From the NCBI GenBank assembly GCA_030765055.1, contig CM060958.1, positions 111,887,127 through 111,951,126 of the forward strand: DNA of 64,000 nucleotides, written 5' to 3'. This document shows positions 1 to 11,325 of this stretch, piece after piece (position 1 is the stretch's first letter; every line of letters starts with the position of its first letter). The stretch is from Mantis religiosa (Eukaryota > Arthropoda > Insecta > Mantodea > Mantidae). Made by a program: the position numbers and the translations under genes. Below the pieces are notes generated by a model. The model saw nothing but the letters and a program-made list of their open reading frames with translations. It did not search any database and was not told the origin of the DNA.

Positions 1-480
1 CAACTTTGAGCTGTATCTTAAAAAGTGCAGAAGAAGACATGTTTATACTTTCACTAATGGATTCACCGTCTTCCATTGCCAAGCACTTAATCAAAGCTGG
101 TGAAAACATAATTTTGCACTATAAATGTTGTCAGCTGCTGCTAGTTTGCATTATTACCGTAATGTGTCGCCAGTGGTAAAGAAATGGCGGAACCAAAACT
201 TGCCGTCAGCGCCACTCCGTACTAAAGCTTGCAGATGCTGTACTAATGCCATCGAGGCTGGTTTTGAATGCGTGTTAGCTTCTTTCACAAAAGAATCCTT
301 ATACATGTCGACAAGAAATAGCAATTTAAAAGCAATGTTAAAAGTATCTAATATAGTATATTCACGGAATTTATACATCTCTTCTTCAAAAACTTACTCT
401 TCGTAAACCTTGCACTTCTATTTCACGTTAACCCAGAAAATAGTTTTACTACAATTTTTGTTTTAAATATAATGAAAATA
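1..480. other. no recognisable gene
   Basis: AT-rich sequence with short open frames on both strands (125-406 plus, 154-378 minus). The two frames overlap almost completely and neither resembles a family I know. I see no splice-flanked exon here. A mariner-like terminus (GGTGGTCTGAGAAGTTTCC) lies just after it at about 492-510, without a visible partner. Confidence 0.4.
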
Positions 481-575
481 GGGAAATACATAGGTGGTCT
501 GAGAAGTTTCCGACCTAATAAAGATACAAGACATTTTTCAGTATTTTCTTTTTATTTTTCAACAGTCTCCAAAAT

Positions 576-720
576 CTGAAAATATTTCACTTAAAAACAG
601 AATCGACTGCCGGTATTTCAAAATCCATTACGCGATGTTTTTTTTAAATAAATACTTTTCCAAACTATTAAATATTTCGGAGCAGTGTTTTAATAATTTA
701 ACAATAATAAAAAAAATAAA
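576..720 (-). mobile_element. Penelope-like element tail, inverted partner
   Basis: The reverse complement of this stretch matches 1300-1470, the end of the Penelope-like fragment that follows in the opposite direction. Shared landmarks are the runs ACTGCCGGTATTTCAAAAT and the neighbouring lysine/AT-rich codons. It carries no intact frame. The two pieces make a partial head-to-head inverted repeat of the same kind as the better preserved one at 44.4-45.9 kb. Confidence 0.6.
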
Positions 721-831
721 CTTTGTTATTTATAGGAAGTCTGCTCATATCGATAATTACATAAAAATAAAAGTTCTGACCATTTTTCACATACATTTGC
801 TGTTTTTAATAGTTTGATTTATAGATTAATA

Positions 832-1635
832 AATATAGCCCTGTATAAAGAAGAATTTAATAAAGAATATAAACATATTATTAATACTGCTTTAATTAAT
901 GGTTTTAATTAAGACTTTATACATGCAAATTGAAAAATTTAAATATAAAAAAACTGTTAATAATATTTCTACCCTTAAAAATATAAAAGAAAATTATAAT
1001 TTAAAAAAAATTTGCTTAACATCGTTGGGTTAATAAACATTTTCAAAAATTTTTATAGAGTTTGATATTACTTTAGTTCCCCAAAGTAAATATAGAATTA
1101 AAAATTGACTACATTTCTCTAAAAAAGATATAATTTCTAGTAATAAAAAGTCTGGTACTTATCAATTTAATTGTTTAAATTGTGGTAACGTTTATATTGG
1201 AAAGACAAAACGTAATTTGGAAACCAGAACGAAAGAACATTTTCGTAACATTAAGTACAATCAGACTGATAAATCGACCGTAGCAGATCATTTTGATTTA
1301 ACCATGAAATAAATCCAGAAGTTAAATTATTAAAAAAAATTAAATGCTCCGATAGAATTAATGGTTTGGGGAAAAATATCTATTTAAAAATAAACATCGC
1401 TTAGTGAATTTTGAAATACCGGCAGTCGATTCTGTTTTTAAGTGCATTTTATTTTCAGATCTTGGTAGTACTGGTAAAAATATAGTGGCATCTAATGATC
1501 GTTATTTCAGCTGATGCTGTGAATAAATTTTCTCAAATCGCGATCCTTATCAATTAATAATAAATGTTCATTATTTTATTTTAAGATAAGTGAAGGTTTA
1601 TGTTACAAAATATTATATTTGTATAGTATTTTAAT
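832..1635 (+). mobile_element. Penelope-like retroelement fragment (RT end plus GIY-YIG endonuclease)
   Basis: Broken frames read the end of a reverse transcriptase (EEFNKEYKHIINTALINGFN at about 850-910) and then a GIY-YIG endonuclease. In the latter the start GIY motif is GTY at about 1153, followed by VYIGKTKRNLETR and a downstream EHF...DKS.VADHF block. Penelope-like elements use such an endonuclease to prime reverse transcription. Stops and frameshifts show the copy is dead. The stretch AAGATAAGTGAAGGTTTATG near 1582 and the following TTATATTTGTATAG recur at 10.98, 27.5 and 45.8 kb, so they mark the 3' end of this family. Confidence 0.75.
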
Positions 1636-2164
1636 CACAATGTTTCTCAATTATTTGATCGATACAATTTCGCTATTCAATTTTTTAAGAGCTAATCACA
1701 TGCCATTGAATCTCTATCTCCTCGCATGGACAGTAGAAAGTATTGAAAGAAAGTAAGAAATAAGGAAAGAAAGATAATAAGGGTATTCCACAAAGGAATA
1801 GTAAAAATAAGAATTATCTCGGAAATTTGTCATCAATTATGTTTGAACGAGATCTTCATTTTTTTCTGAAGTAAGGTTTTGCCTATGTCTCAAAGTTTAC
1901 CAGTTATTCAAAAGTAGTTAAAATGAAGAGCTGTTGAAAGATTATTCCAAGAAAATATAAGGTCTAAATTTAACTTGTCATTAAAATACAGGATGTATAT
2001 AAATGAATGTCGGGGTTTTAACTATTTATAATATTTATTACATTAAACTTACAGTTAAAAATGATATGTCAAATTGAAAAAGCAACTCAAACAGTTTTGT
2101 TTGTTGGCACCAGTGCGCATGCAATATTTCTGCCGCAATCCGCTAGACAGCGGTAGTAGTAAAG

Positions 2165-3046
2165 ATGGCGACTAGTAAACAGAAAGCGTTTTGTGTTTTG
2201 CAGTTTGCAAAGACCGAATCTGTAGTTACTTTGCAACGTGCGTTCCGCATTAAGTTCGGTTGTGATTCTACTAGTGATAATAACATTCGTAGATGGTATC
2301 ATCAGTTTGAAGATACCTGCTGCCTTTGTAAAGGGCAGAGCACGGGGCGACCAAGAGTAAGTGAAGAGACTATTGAGCGAGTGAAAGAGTCGTTCATTCG
2401 TAGCACAAAGAAATCAGTCCGGAAGCCTAGTCGTGAATTACAAGTTCCTGTGTTGACTCTTTGGAAAGTTGTAAGAAAACGCTTACGACCACGTTCTTAC
2501 CGTTTACAGTTATTACAGGCTCTAAAGCCTACAGACCACGGATTACGTGCCAACTTCGCAAACGGCATGTTTCATGACGATGACGATTTTATCAACCGTG
2601 TTGTCTTCAGTGATGCATCGACTTTTCACCTTAGTGGAGTTGTTAACACTCATAATGTGCACCTCTGGGGCTCAGAAAATCCTCACGAGATGATACAAAT
2701 GCAACGAGGTTCCCCTAAAGTGAATGTTTTTTGGTGCCGTATCCCGGCAAACAGTTTATGGGCCTTTCTATTTTGGTGAACCTACTGTAACTGGCACTTC
2801 TTACCTTGATCCACTAGAGCAATGACTCTTCCTTCCGTTGGAAGAAACTGAGCCAGAGAACATAATTTTCCAGCAAGATGGTGTCCCCTTACTGACATAA
2901 CAAAGTACGCTATTGGTTGAAAGTGAGTGTATCCGAGCGCTGGATAGGCCGTAAAGGCCCCAAAGACAGGGCTTGCTATGCATGGCCTCAACGTTCTCCT
3001 GAACAAACGCCACGCGATTTTTACCTTTGGGGCTCCATCAACGATC

Positions 3047-3100
<54 letters not shown>

Positions 3101-3255
3101 CTCCGCTACCAGCTGACCTCCCTAAATTAAGAAACCGGATTGAAGCAGCTGTTGCTACAATTACTGAACACACACTTATCAACGTTCGGGAAGAACTCGG
3201 CTATAGACTTGATGTGTGCCGTGTGACAAGATGTAGTCACATTGAACATTTATAA
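2165..3255 (+). pseudogene. mariner-type transposase (DUF4817-like N-terminus), broken
   Basis: This would be the cut-and-paste transposase of the element. The first 200 residues are open to 2779: an N-terminal helix-turn-helix (about 1-60, FAKTESVVTLQRAFR), a second DNA-binding part with GRPRVSEETIERV, then the first catalytic Asp in VVFSDASTFHLSG. A frameshift after 2750 separates the rest. The QQDG block with the second Asp lies at about 2872-2890 and RSPEQTPRDFYLWG with the third at about 2993-3033. I count 46 residues between the second and third catalytic Asp (measured in the sister copy), against 34 in classic mariner and 41 in the rosa group. A CG/TG microsatellite has grown inside the frame at about 3046-3099. 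The start ATG at 2165 is shared with the sister copy. Confidence 0.85.
3046..3099. repeat. (CG)n(TG)n microsatellite inside transposase
   Basis: About seven CG units run directly into about twenty TG units. The sister copy at 24.29-25.63 kb has only a short GTGTGTACATG at the same place, so the expansion arose inside this insertion. It translates as an Arg-Ala then Val-Cys run in the transposase frame. Confidence 0.95.
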
Positions 3256-3376
3256 GGTTCTTGGTCAAACTGTTTGAGTCGCTTTTTCATTTGACATATC
3301 ATTTATAACTGTAAGTTGGATGTAATAAAAATTATAAAGAGTTGAAACCCCGATATTCATTTATATACACCCTGTA

Positions 3377-4239
3377 TTTTAAGCATAGGGGATTTTAATA
3401 CAATCCTTATGGCCATTTTTTATTAAATCAGTACGATATGTTTCATGCAAAGAGGATTTGAATTGTAGGGATTTGCTGTTACTATTATTTTTTAATTTTA
3501 TTTATGCATTATTTTTTAAAATTCCTTACTGAGTTCTAGATAGACGTTGAAATTAGGATAAAATTAGGTATTTAACCGACTTATCATTTTAGTTTTATGA
3601 TGTGGACAGAGAGAAGACATCTGTACACCCACAAAAATAAAAAATAAGTGATTAAATTGATAGTTTAAGTAAAACCTTGAAACAATGCCTTAAAGTGACT
3701 CACTTCGCAATAATAATTCTTGAACTTCGCGATAGCAAATTTGGCTAATTGCCAAACCATAGGAAAAAGCTTTAAATTCGTTGCGGTCATCGAATCTCAA
3801 GTCAAGCGAACGTTCCAGATAAGCAACTATCCCTAATGTGAAAATATTGACTACGTGAGGTCAGACATTAATCGAAAGCAATCACGATAATCGTTTCGGT
3901 GTCCCAGAACCATCGCCCAATAGGCAATCCGCTCACGCTACAATGCAAGACACGAGGTTACCTTGTCTAACGTACAAAGTGGGTAATGATAGACAAACGA
4001 AACGAATAAATAAGAGAAGGTATAATATTGAAAATCGAACGATGATTACAATAGGGTAAAATGGAGCCATAGCATGCAGAACGGCGATAATGACTCCCAG
4101 CAGTTATTTACATAGAAAAAGAAATTAAATTATGCTCTACTACATCGGTAGCGGTTTCAGTAAAGCATACCAACCTAATCCAAAAGAAACCAAGTGTTCA
4201 GAAAGTTCTAACAATCATTAAGACTACAAAATAATGCAG
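3377..4239. other. no recognisable feature
   Basis: AT-rich sequence. I see no gene, no repeat shared with the rest of the window and no tRNA-like promoter. Confidence 0.4.
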
Positions 4240-4560
4240 CTTTCTAGCCCGCATTAGGGAGGTCCGAGTTCTATTCCCGTGGTCGACCTACCTGAACCAT
4301 GTGTTTTGTCGGGGTTTTCCCGGATATCCAAGAGAATTTTGTGTAAGTTAATTACATCCCAAGAATTTCCCGTCCTTCATTTTAATTTCCATTATCATTA
4401 CACACAATCTCTTACCTGGTGATCTCTTTCAGAGTGGAAGTAGGCAGGAGTTTCGGCGCTGTCATGACTCTTTATATCGGTCGCCCTCTGTCTCCTCTCG
4501 CCTCATCCTTCCTCCCGAGTATGCCCCAACTAGGGGCTTAGGTACAATAAACCACAGATT
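4240..4560 (+). repeat. probable tRNA-derived SINE (single copy here)
   Basis: A B-box-like stretch, GGTCCGAGTTCTATTCCC, stands near 4260, followed by a body with GTTTTCCCGGATATCC and a pyrimidine-rich tail region. The layout of a tRNA-like head followed by an unrelated body is that of a SINE. No second copy is in the window, so the limits are approximate. Confidence 0.45.
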
Positions 4561-4613
4561 TGGGTTCCGAACGCTATCCATAGTAATCCTAATCCTGGTA
4601 GATGTTTTTGTTG

Positions 4614-4797
4614 TTGTAATTTACGTCGTCCAACGTTAAGTCATATTGGACAGTGAATGAATGATGCTCAAATGAGTCCAGGGTCCATAGAGCTTAGAGT
4701 TACCTGACATTCGTCTATCATGATAAAGGAAAACCCCGTAAAAACTTTATCCAGGTAACTGATCCTAACCGAGATTCGAACTCGGGACCTCCTGAAC
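4614..4797 (-). repeat. SINE family A, truncated
   Basis: Reverse copy of the commonest SINE in the window. It runs from the tail (CGTCCAACGTTAAGTCATAT) to the B box in reverse (GAGATTCGAACTCGGGACCT). The tRNA-like A box end is missing; at that point family B SINE begins, so B probably inserted into A. Confidence 0.8.
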
Positions 4798-5034
4798 GCT
4801 GTGGCTCAGTGGTTAGACCACTTGGCTCTCACCAAGGCGGCCCGAGTTCGATCCCAGGCGACCGCAAATTGAAATTTGTGGTGGACAACATGGCGCTGGG
4901 GCGGGTTTTCTCCGGGATCTCCGGTTTCCCCCGCCATCTCATTCCACCGGTGCTCCATCTTCACCTCATGTATCATGAGTGTCATCGCCTGCGGTGCCAT
5001 ATGTAGTAAAAGCGGGCGTTAAACACTACACATT
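4798..5034 (+). repeat. SINE family B, tRNA-derived
   Basis: The head carries a perfect RNA polymerase III A box (TGGCTCAGTGG) and a B box (GAGTTCGATCC), followed by a body ending in TAGTAAAAGCGGGCGTTAAA. A second copy lies inverted at about 26240-26480. It abuts SINE A on the left and a mariner tail on the right. Confidence 0.85.
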
Positions 5035-5039
5035 TACAT

Positions 5040-5165
5040 TTCAAGGACCTGGCAAAGAATGCTCTGCAGCACGTGTTCAAGGACTGGCAGAGACGCTATA
5101 AAAAGTGCATTGAAGTAAGAGGGGACTGCTTTGAAAAAGATCATGTAAACATTGAATTGCAGTAA
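5040..5165 (+). pseudogene. mariner transposase C-terminal remnant
   Basis: Open frame of about 41 codons ending at a TAA. It matches the usual C-terminal end of mariner transposases: KNALQHVFKDWQRRYKKCIE, followed by RGDCFEKDHVNI. The rest of the element is not recognisable upstream, where SINEs A and B lie. No catalytic residues fall in this part. Confidence 0.7.
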
Positions 5166-5169
5166 TAAA

Positions 5170-5760
5170 TATCTGAGAAAAAAATCAGAAGCAATCTTTG
5201 TTGATTAGCCCCCGTAGATTATCTTCATCAGGGAGTAGGTATGGTGCTCTTCTATAGCAAAATTGTTATCAAAATAATTGTGATTTCCAAAATTACCACT
5301 CCCCGACCACAAACACACTTGCACGATTTCTCTCCGAGAAAGCTGACGGTAGAATTACACTTGATTCTATGATGGTTAAGTGGTAATGCAGTTCTCCAGT
5401 ACCTGAAGTGACTGAACAACAAAGATAACTCTGGTGTGATATTTGGAGTCATGATGCTCTTCGGGTTAATATTCTCGTAGGGAAATTAAACCGAGAGATA
5501 ACGTCATAATACTCATGAGGCGGGCAAATCTCCTAGATTATCTATGTACTGCACCGTCATATACTGCACCTCAATAGCTTTGTGCATAGCTGAAATTACA
5601 CACGCGTTTGGTTTCACATCCAGATTTCTCTAGCATTTTCGCACCCGTGATTCAAAATCTGATGCACTGCACTCACAATCACTTAACCTTACGCATATCA
5701 TTCTCACATATCTATTCATTTACTTGAGGTGTATTTAACTAATATGCCTTACGAGTGGCA
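5170..5760. other. no recognisable feature
   Basis: Moderately AT-rich sequence. I see no coding pattern, terminal repeat or shared repeat. Confidence 0.4.
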
Positions 5761-5798
5761 CTAATTGTATTTTAAGCCTAATAACTAAAAAAAGTAAT

Positions 5799-7490
5799 TT
5801 AACTTAAAACTGCTTTACTGTTTTTCAAAGTATTCTCCTTTGTTACCAATACACTTTTGCTTTGTTTGCATCATTTGTCAAAGCATTTATTCCAGTCTGC
5901 TTGAGACACCTCTAAATCATGCTTTCTGAAGCCATAATCGACTTCTAGCGACGAGAATCGTTGTCCACGCAATTTATTCTTGATGTATGGGAACAAAAGG
6001 AAGTCATTGGGTGCCAAATCTGGACTCTATGGCGGATAACCTTTGATATTGTCTTGAAGAAGAACGATCCTACGGTTCTTGTTGGTTTTCCTTACTTCAC
6101 CGAAGACTTCGGCAAACAAATGGTTGTGTACCATTCGGCGTAGAGGTTCTACGTTCCTCTAAAGGCACTGTTACGACATGGCCAATATTGATGAAAAAGC
6201 TGCCGAACATTTGCTTCAAACTGCTTGTTGCATTTGCTTCAGCTTGAAAGAACCATACAGCTGACTCGTGTTTACGTTCCGGCTTTTATGCATAGATCCA
6301 TGATTCGTCACCTGTTATAATCTTATATACGTCTTTTGAGGCAACGCCATTGTATTTATTGAGTTTTTTACACCAATCAACATGAGAATCTTTTGAGATT
6401 GCGTCAAATTATGTGGAATCCAACGAGGGGAACCCTTTTCACGGCTAAATAATCATGGAATATTTTATTGAATTATTTAATGTGCATATTCCAAAATATT
6501 ACAATTTACAACTTTTGGCTGCATTTATTTGTCTTTACCTTGTTGCTCTTACATGACAGCCTGGTATTCTGCTCTGTCAGGTAACTTTTAACCTCCATGC
6601 CTCCTTGTTACTTAGCTCAATTCTTTCCCCCTCATCTTCCTTTCTTATATTCTTTACATTTCTGGCCCACTTTTCTTTTACTTTCTGCAAGAACTCACCA
6701 ATACTTCTTACCTTCTTTTCCTCCCTGCCTGTTAACATTTTTATAGCTACTATCCTCTTCTCTACCTTCTCCTATTTTTCCTCCCAAACCTTTCTTCTCC
6801 ACATTCTCGCATTCTCTTACATAGTGTTCTATGTTTCTTTTCCCCCAAACAATTCAAAAATTCCCTTTTCCCTACCTCTTATGCCTCATAGAAATATTGT
6901 TCCTGTTCTCATCCAAGCTAACCCTTCTCTCTCTTGCCTATTGCAGGAATCTTTGTGTGCTTCTCGTCCCCAATTTCATTTTATTTGCTTGTAAAATTGT
7001 AATGGTTTCATATTTTCTAGACTTTCCCAAATATCCTGCCTTGCTATGTCTTCTATTCTGTATTTTACTAATTTACCCACATCATTTGCATTCCTTTCCT
7101 CTAATCTCCATATATCTCCCATTCCTATTTTTTCCATTACTACTCCTATCTCTGCCCTCGTGTTCTCTAATCCTTTTTGCTGTCTCATGCATAAGGAATA
7201 TGTTATATATACTGGTGGAACTAATGCCTAAGGTTGTCTTAATCTTACAATATTTCGCATGACGATCTTGTATTATTAAATTTTGCACAGCATCAATGCT
7301 TTCTGGCACAACAACTGATTTTGGGACGACCTTCTCGAACTTCATCATTGAGCGAACAGCGACCACGATTAAATTCGTTATATCGGCGTTTCTGCGTGGC
7401 ACAGGATGGAGCTTCCTCTCCAAATGTGGAAGTTATTTGATAGATGTTCTGTTGTCTTTATAATCTACGTCGAAGGTCGTAATAAAACAT
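5799..7490 (-). pseudogene. mariner transposase split by a LINE insertion
   Basis: Read on the minus strand from 7490, the N-terminal part gives a helix-turn-helix region with STFGEEAPS, then GRPKSVVVPESIDAVQ and TLGISSTSIYNIF. The frame is cut at 7194. It resumes left of 6464 with HDYLAVKR, RWIPHNLTQSQK and HVVTVPLEERRT, then a KNKLRGQRFSS block and the C-terminal end at 5799. The order and motifs are those of a D34D mariner, roughly 340 residues when whole. Several frameshifts also occur outside the insertion, so the gene was dead or dying independently of it. The block carrying the second and third catalytic Asp (usual HDNA and SPDLAP motifs) is poorly preserved. Confidence 0.8.
6464..7194 (-). 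mobile_element. 5'-truncated LINE inserted in mariner
   Basis: The sequence matches the LINE tails at 41.66-42.82 kb (minus) and 51.3-52.08 kb (plus), including the shared end around GTAAATTGTAATATTTTGG in reverse orientation. The 7-base duplication GGAATAT stands at 6457-6463 and 7195-7201 on either side. The insertion is about 731 bases, holds only the C-terminal coding part and is broken. The hydrophobic plus-strand open frames here are antisense artefacts of this LINE. Confidence 0.8.
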
Positions 7491-7668
7491 TGCACGGTTA
7501 TTTTTACGTTGTGACACAATTTTTAAATTAATGTAGACAAAACAAATGACGCTATATTGACAAAATGACTGAAGTAGATTATGGTCAACAATGTCAAACT
7601 TTCCAATGGAAACTTTAGATGGACCTACAGCATTGAGGGTTGCACCTAATGATTTCGTTTAGTTCCCG

Positions 7669-7868
7669 AGCAGCAAGAATAAATTCGTGGACAACGATTT
7701 TCGTCGGCAGAAGAAGCCGTTGATGACTTCAAATACCATGTCTTGGAGCTGGCTCAAGGAGACTGGAATAAATGCTTTTACAAATGGTTCAAACAGATGC
7801 AAAACTGTATTGATCATAAAGGAGAATATTTTGAAAAGCAAAAAAGAAGTTTTCAATCAGAAATTTAA
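7669..7868 (+). pseudogene. mariner transposase C-terminal remnant, opposite strand
   Basis: One frame reads IRGQRFSSAEEAVDDFKYHV then LELAQGDWNKCFYKWFKQMQ and ends at TAA 7866-7868. This is the same mariner family as the split copy to the left, but on the other strand. The terminal ATTAGGCTCAAAAT after the stop matches, inverted, ATTTTAAGCCTAATAA near 5770. Confidence 0.75.
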
Positions 7869-7879
7869 TTATTAGGCTC

Positions 7880-8405
7880 AAAATATAAATAGTGCCCCTC
7901 GTAAATGGAAAGCGGAAGCGCCATCTGTGTATTCATATTGAAGGAATTGTAATTAAAATTTTGGTACATGCAGATAATCCCGTCATTTTACAAGACGGAG
8001 GAAAAACTTCAAAAGTCAGTTAACTTATTTAAAAAATTGTAAACGAACACAACTTTAAAATATATGATTACTGTGATTTATTTCTTATACTTTTAATTCT
8101 TGGTTCAGTTTGTTATCTTTTTTAGTGTACCCAGCTATTGCTCCTACAGTTTCTGATCGTATGTCAGAGTTGGTACTACCGTTGATTTGTACACTTTTAC
8201 TATGGAGCCTTTACGTGCCTTATTTTTTTAATGTTATTTTTAATGTGACTGTTATATGTTTCACTGGTACACAAATTTCTTCCTAATACGAGACATTACA
8301 TCCTAAATACTTGGGGTATGATATCTGATCAATTATTATATTGTATAACACTATTTTTGATCTAATTGGATTCATTCCTCTAAAAGCCTTAATTTTGGAT
8401 TTATT
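7880..8405. other. no recognisable feature
   Basis: AT-rich sequence without a coding pattern that I can assign. Confidence 0.4.
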
Positions 8406-8407
8406 TA

Positions 8408-8770
8408 CTGATGATGATGATGATGATGGTGATAGTTGGCACTACAGGCCATGTAGGCCCTTGGACTCCCTAACTGCCCTCTTCCTTTCCACTCGGTTCT
8501 CTGCTTTTCTTCTCCAGCCTTTAATCCCCAGCTTTCACAAGTCAGCTTCTAGATCATCTACTATCTTTTCCTGGGTCTTCCTCTTCTCCTTCTGTCATCC
8601 AGCTTTCCTGTGAATATCTTCTTAACGACACTGGTTTCCGGCATTCTCTTCACACGGCCACCTTATCCTTCCTTATTTAATTTTCACTACTATATTTGGT
8701 TGTCCAAATAGGCTCTGTTACTCCAAGTTAGTTCACATTCTCCATCCGTCCAACTCTCTTATCGCTCCAG
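8408..8770 (-). mobile_element. LINE 3' end with GAT tail
   Basis: Minus-strand frames read KRMPETSVVKKIF, RRRGRPRK, then LGIKGWRRKAENRVE and SKGLHGL, the usual last residues of RTE/CR1-type LINEs. The 3' end runs into a (GAT)n microsatellite at about 8410-8430, which serves as the tail. Only about 350 bases remain, with several breaks. Confidence 0.65.
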
Positions 8771-8774
8771 ATAG

Positions 8775-9915
8775 CTGCATGCAATCTTTGTCGATTATAC
8801 AAAGGTATTTGACACAGTAAATAGAACCATTCTAATGCAGTAACTGGAAAATGCTTTTGGCCTAGGGCATTACCTGCTACCAGTCACCAGAGACCTTCTC
8901 ACCAAAATTGGGTGGAGATAAACAATGGTATAGACAAGTCGAACAGATACAACAGACTGTTGGGGTACTGCACGGGGACCCATTAAGCCCAATGCTGTTC
9001 ATCGTAACCACGGCAGACATCGTACAGGCAATAAAATCCTAAAATATAAACCTGCTAATGTATGCAGACGACATGGCACTGACCTCAGCCTCAGAGGGTG
9101 ACCTACAAAATGCTTTCAACCAATTAGTGGACTGGGCAAAGGAGAATGAACTAACACTTAATGCAGACAAAACTGTCTCCACGAACTTCAGAAAAGGGGG
9201 CAAATGCAGCATCTTCTACATGGGAGAAACACCGCTAAAATCAGTCACCAACTTCACGTACCTAGGGATTAATCTCCAGACACTTGGAAACGTATTCACA
9301 CGCCATATAAACGACAGAGTAAATGCTGCTATAAGAGCCATAAGTGACATAAAGTCAATAAGCAAACTATCATTGGAAACAGCCTTACAACTATTTGAAC
9401 TAAAATTTGACCCCGTTGCAACATATGGGCTAGAAAAAATGGGTACATCTAAAGAAGAAAATCCTTGAAAAAAATAGAGAAGTTAAAGGCCATATACTAG
9501 AAAAGGGTGTTTTGTCTCTCTAAATACACGCCCTCTCGACACGTATATAACTAGCCAGAGAACCTTTCTTCATAGAGGACCTGCGACTGAAGCTCTTACT
9601 GCCAACGACTATCAGGACCTGCTGCGTGAATTACACGAGAAAAATGCAAATATCGGACGAATTCTATGCTACTGATGCCATGACATGCCGTGAATGGATA
9701 CAGGGAGGATACGAACTTTCTGTGCATGGATTTCACCACAAGCTATGCAGTACACAGAAATTCCACGAACCCGGCCCAGATTGTGTGTGTATAAAATGCG
9801 ACGACCAGTGTGAGAGATATCATGTGTTGCACTGTTAGATGAGAACAGAGTCACTGGTGAAATTTTGTACAGACTAAGAACAATCTTGTTTGCACGTTGT
9901 GTGCGATTCAAATTA
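8775..9915 (+). pseudogene. LINE reverse transcriptase and zinc-knuckle end, broken
   Basis: The reading begins FVDYTKVFDTVNRTIL at about 8785, a reverse-transcriptase motif. It continues with GDPLSPMLFIV, and the catalytic MYADDMAL box starts at 9058. The thumb region (FTYLGINL) is open to 9468. After a few breaks the C-terminal frame 9626-9838 ends in a Cys-His knuckle (CIKCDDQCERYHVLHC). The family would copy its own RNA at a nicked target. Stops in the first third and around 9470-9620 show it is dead. Confidence 0.8.
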
Positions 9916-11325
9916 TTATTATAAAATCTTCATTTCTCACCGTAATAACCACTGTTCTTCTCTGGCTGTCAACACCCAACTTTCTGAACCATACTTTATT
10001 ATTGGTCTCAATACAGTTGTATTTAATATTCCTACTGACGTTCCTTGATCAAAACATATTCTGCAAGGCATAACAACATCTGTTACCACTTGCTAATCTT
10101 TCTTGAATTTCCAATGATGTTTTACTATCTACTGTTACTATAGGTCCCAGGTATTTAAATGTTTCCACTCTTTGATATTCCTTCTCATGTAATTTAACTG
10201 TAGGTTCTATTCTTCTTGCGTCCCCATCACCTCCCTTATTGATATATTTGGTTTTACTAACGTTCACTGGTGGTTTAATTAATGGTTTTAATAAAGACTT
10301 GATAAATAAAAAATGATAAATTCAAATATAAAAAACTGTTAATGATATTTATACCCTTAGAAGAATTAAATACGATTATAATTTTAAAAAGTTACTTACC
10401 ATCCTTGGGTTAATAAACATTTTCAAATTTTTGAAGAGTTTGGTATAACTTTAGTTACTCAAAGTAAATACAATATATTAACATTTATTGCATTGCTATA
10501 AAAAGATAAAATTGCTAACAATAAAAAATCTGGTATTTATCAGTTTAATTGTTTCGATTGTGATCAGGTTTATATTGGAAAGACAAAACGTAATTTAGAA
10601 ACCAGAACGAAAGGACATTTTCGTAATATTAAGTATAAACAGACTGATAAATTGGCCGTAGCAGATCATTTTGGTCATTTAACCATGAAATAATTCCTGA
10701 AGTTAAATTATTAAAACAATTAAATGGTCCGATAGATTTAATGGTTTGGGAAAAGATATTTGTTTAAAACAAACATTGCGTAATGAATTTTGGAATAGCG
10801 TCAATCAATTCTGTTTTTAAATTTGCTTTATTTTCACATTTTGGTAGTACTAACAAGAAAATATTAACATCTAGCATTCGTAACGATGGCGACAGCTTTG
10901 TTGTTTCCGGTAGACGATGTGTAAGAGTTTTACATGAAGTCGCGATCACCGGACAAATGATAAGAAACGTGTCATTATTTCTTTGAAGATAAGTGAAATT
11001 TTAAGTTACAAATTTTTATATTTGTATATACTACATAACTTCCTCAATAGCTCTTATATTCCTTACGAGAATTGCCACATCGTCAGCATATGCCACTACT
11101 TGTACTGATCTGGAAAGTATGGTTCCTCCAGGGTTTATGGGCAATTGTCGGATTACTTTTTCCAGTGCTAAATTAAACATCAGTGTGGATAACACATCTC
11201 CTTGTCTCAGCCCCTTCTCCACGGTAAACGTATCTGATAAATCTTGTTCCATTCTAACCCTGCATCTTGACAATTTTATAGTCGTTATTGTCAATCTCAC
11301 CACTTTCTATTTACTGATGTATTCA
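9915..11325 (-). pseudogene. second LINE reverse transcriptase, interrupted
   Basis: On the minus strand the right part (11303-11031) reads KGLRQGDVLSTLMFNLALEK and then VVAYADDVAILVR, the catalytic Asp pair of a LINE reverse transcriptase. The left part (10267-9915) reads VNVSKTKYINKGG, ETFKYLGPIV and the following thumb region. Between them lies a plus-strand Penelope-like fragment. About 20 residues are missing at the junction, so the interruption was accompanied by some loss. Confidence 0.8.
10270..11032 (+). mobile_element. Penelope-like element fragment inside LINE
   Basis: It starts at the same TTAATTAATGGTTTTAATNAAG position as the copy near 892 and ends with the family's 3' sequence (AGATAAGTGAAATTTTAAGT, then TTATATTTGTATA). 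The GIY-YIG part reads SGIYQFNCFDC and VYIGKTKRNLETRTKGHFRN, followed by DKLAVADHFGHL. Premature stops break it after about 90 codons. Confidence 0.75.

Larger units (their letters stand above)
1989..3374 (+). mobile_element. complete mariner-type transposon, inactive
   Basis: The ends read CAGGATGTATATAAATGAAT and, at the other side, ATTTATATACACCCTG in inverted order. They are flanked by TA at 1987-1988 and 3375-3376, the target duplication of Tc1/mariner elements. The inverted termini extend for roughly 110 bases and include the subterminal stretch with CAACTCAAACAGTTT. A second copy lies inverted at 24293-25626. The transposase inside is broken (separate entry). Confidence 0.9.

Noticed and set aside
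125..406. A 93-codon protein gene
   Set aside because: Overlaps an antisense frame of similar length, shows no family resemblance and has no promoter or splice context.
4798..4870. A tRNA gene with perfect A and B boxes
   Set aside because: It is the head of SINE B: a second copy has the same non-tRNA body, and no complete cloverleaf can be drawn.
6605..7262. Long, hydrophobic plus-strand open frames that look like a membrane protein
   Set aside because: They are the antisense of a LINE coding region; the same happens at 41988-42645. The A-rich sense strand gives Phe/Leu/Ser-rich antisense frames.
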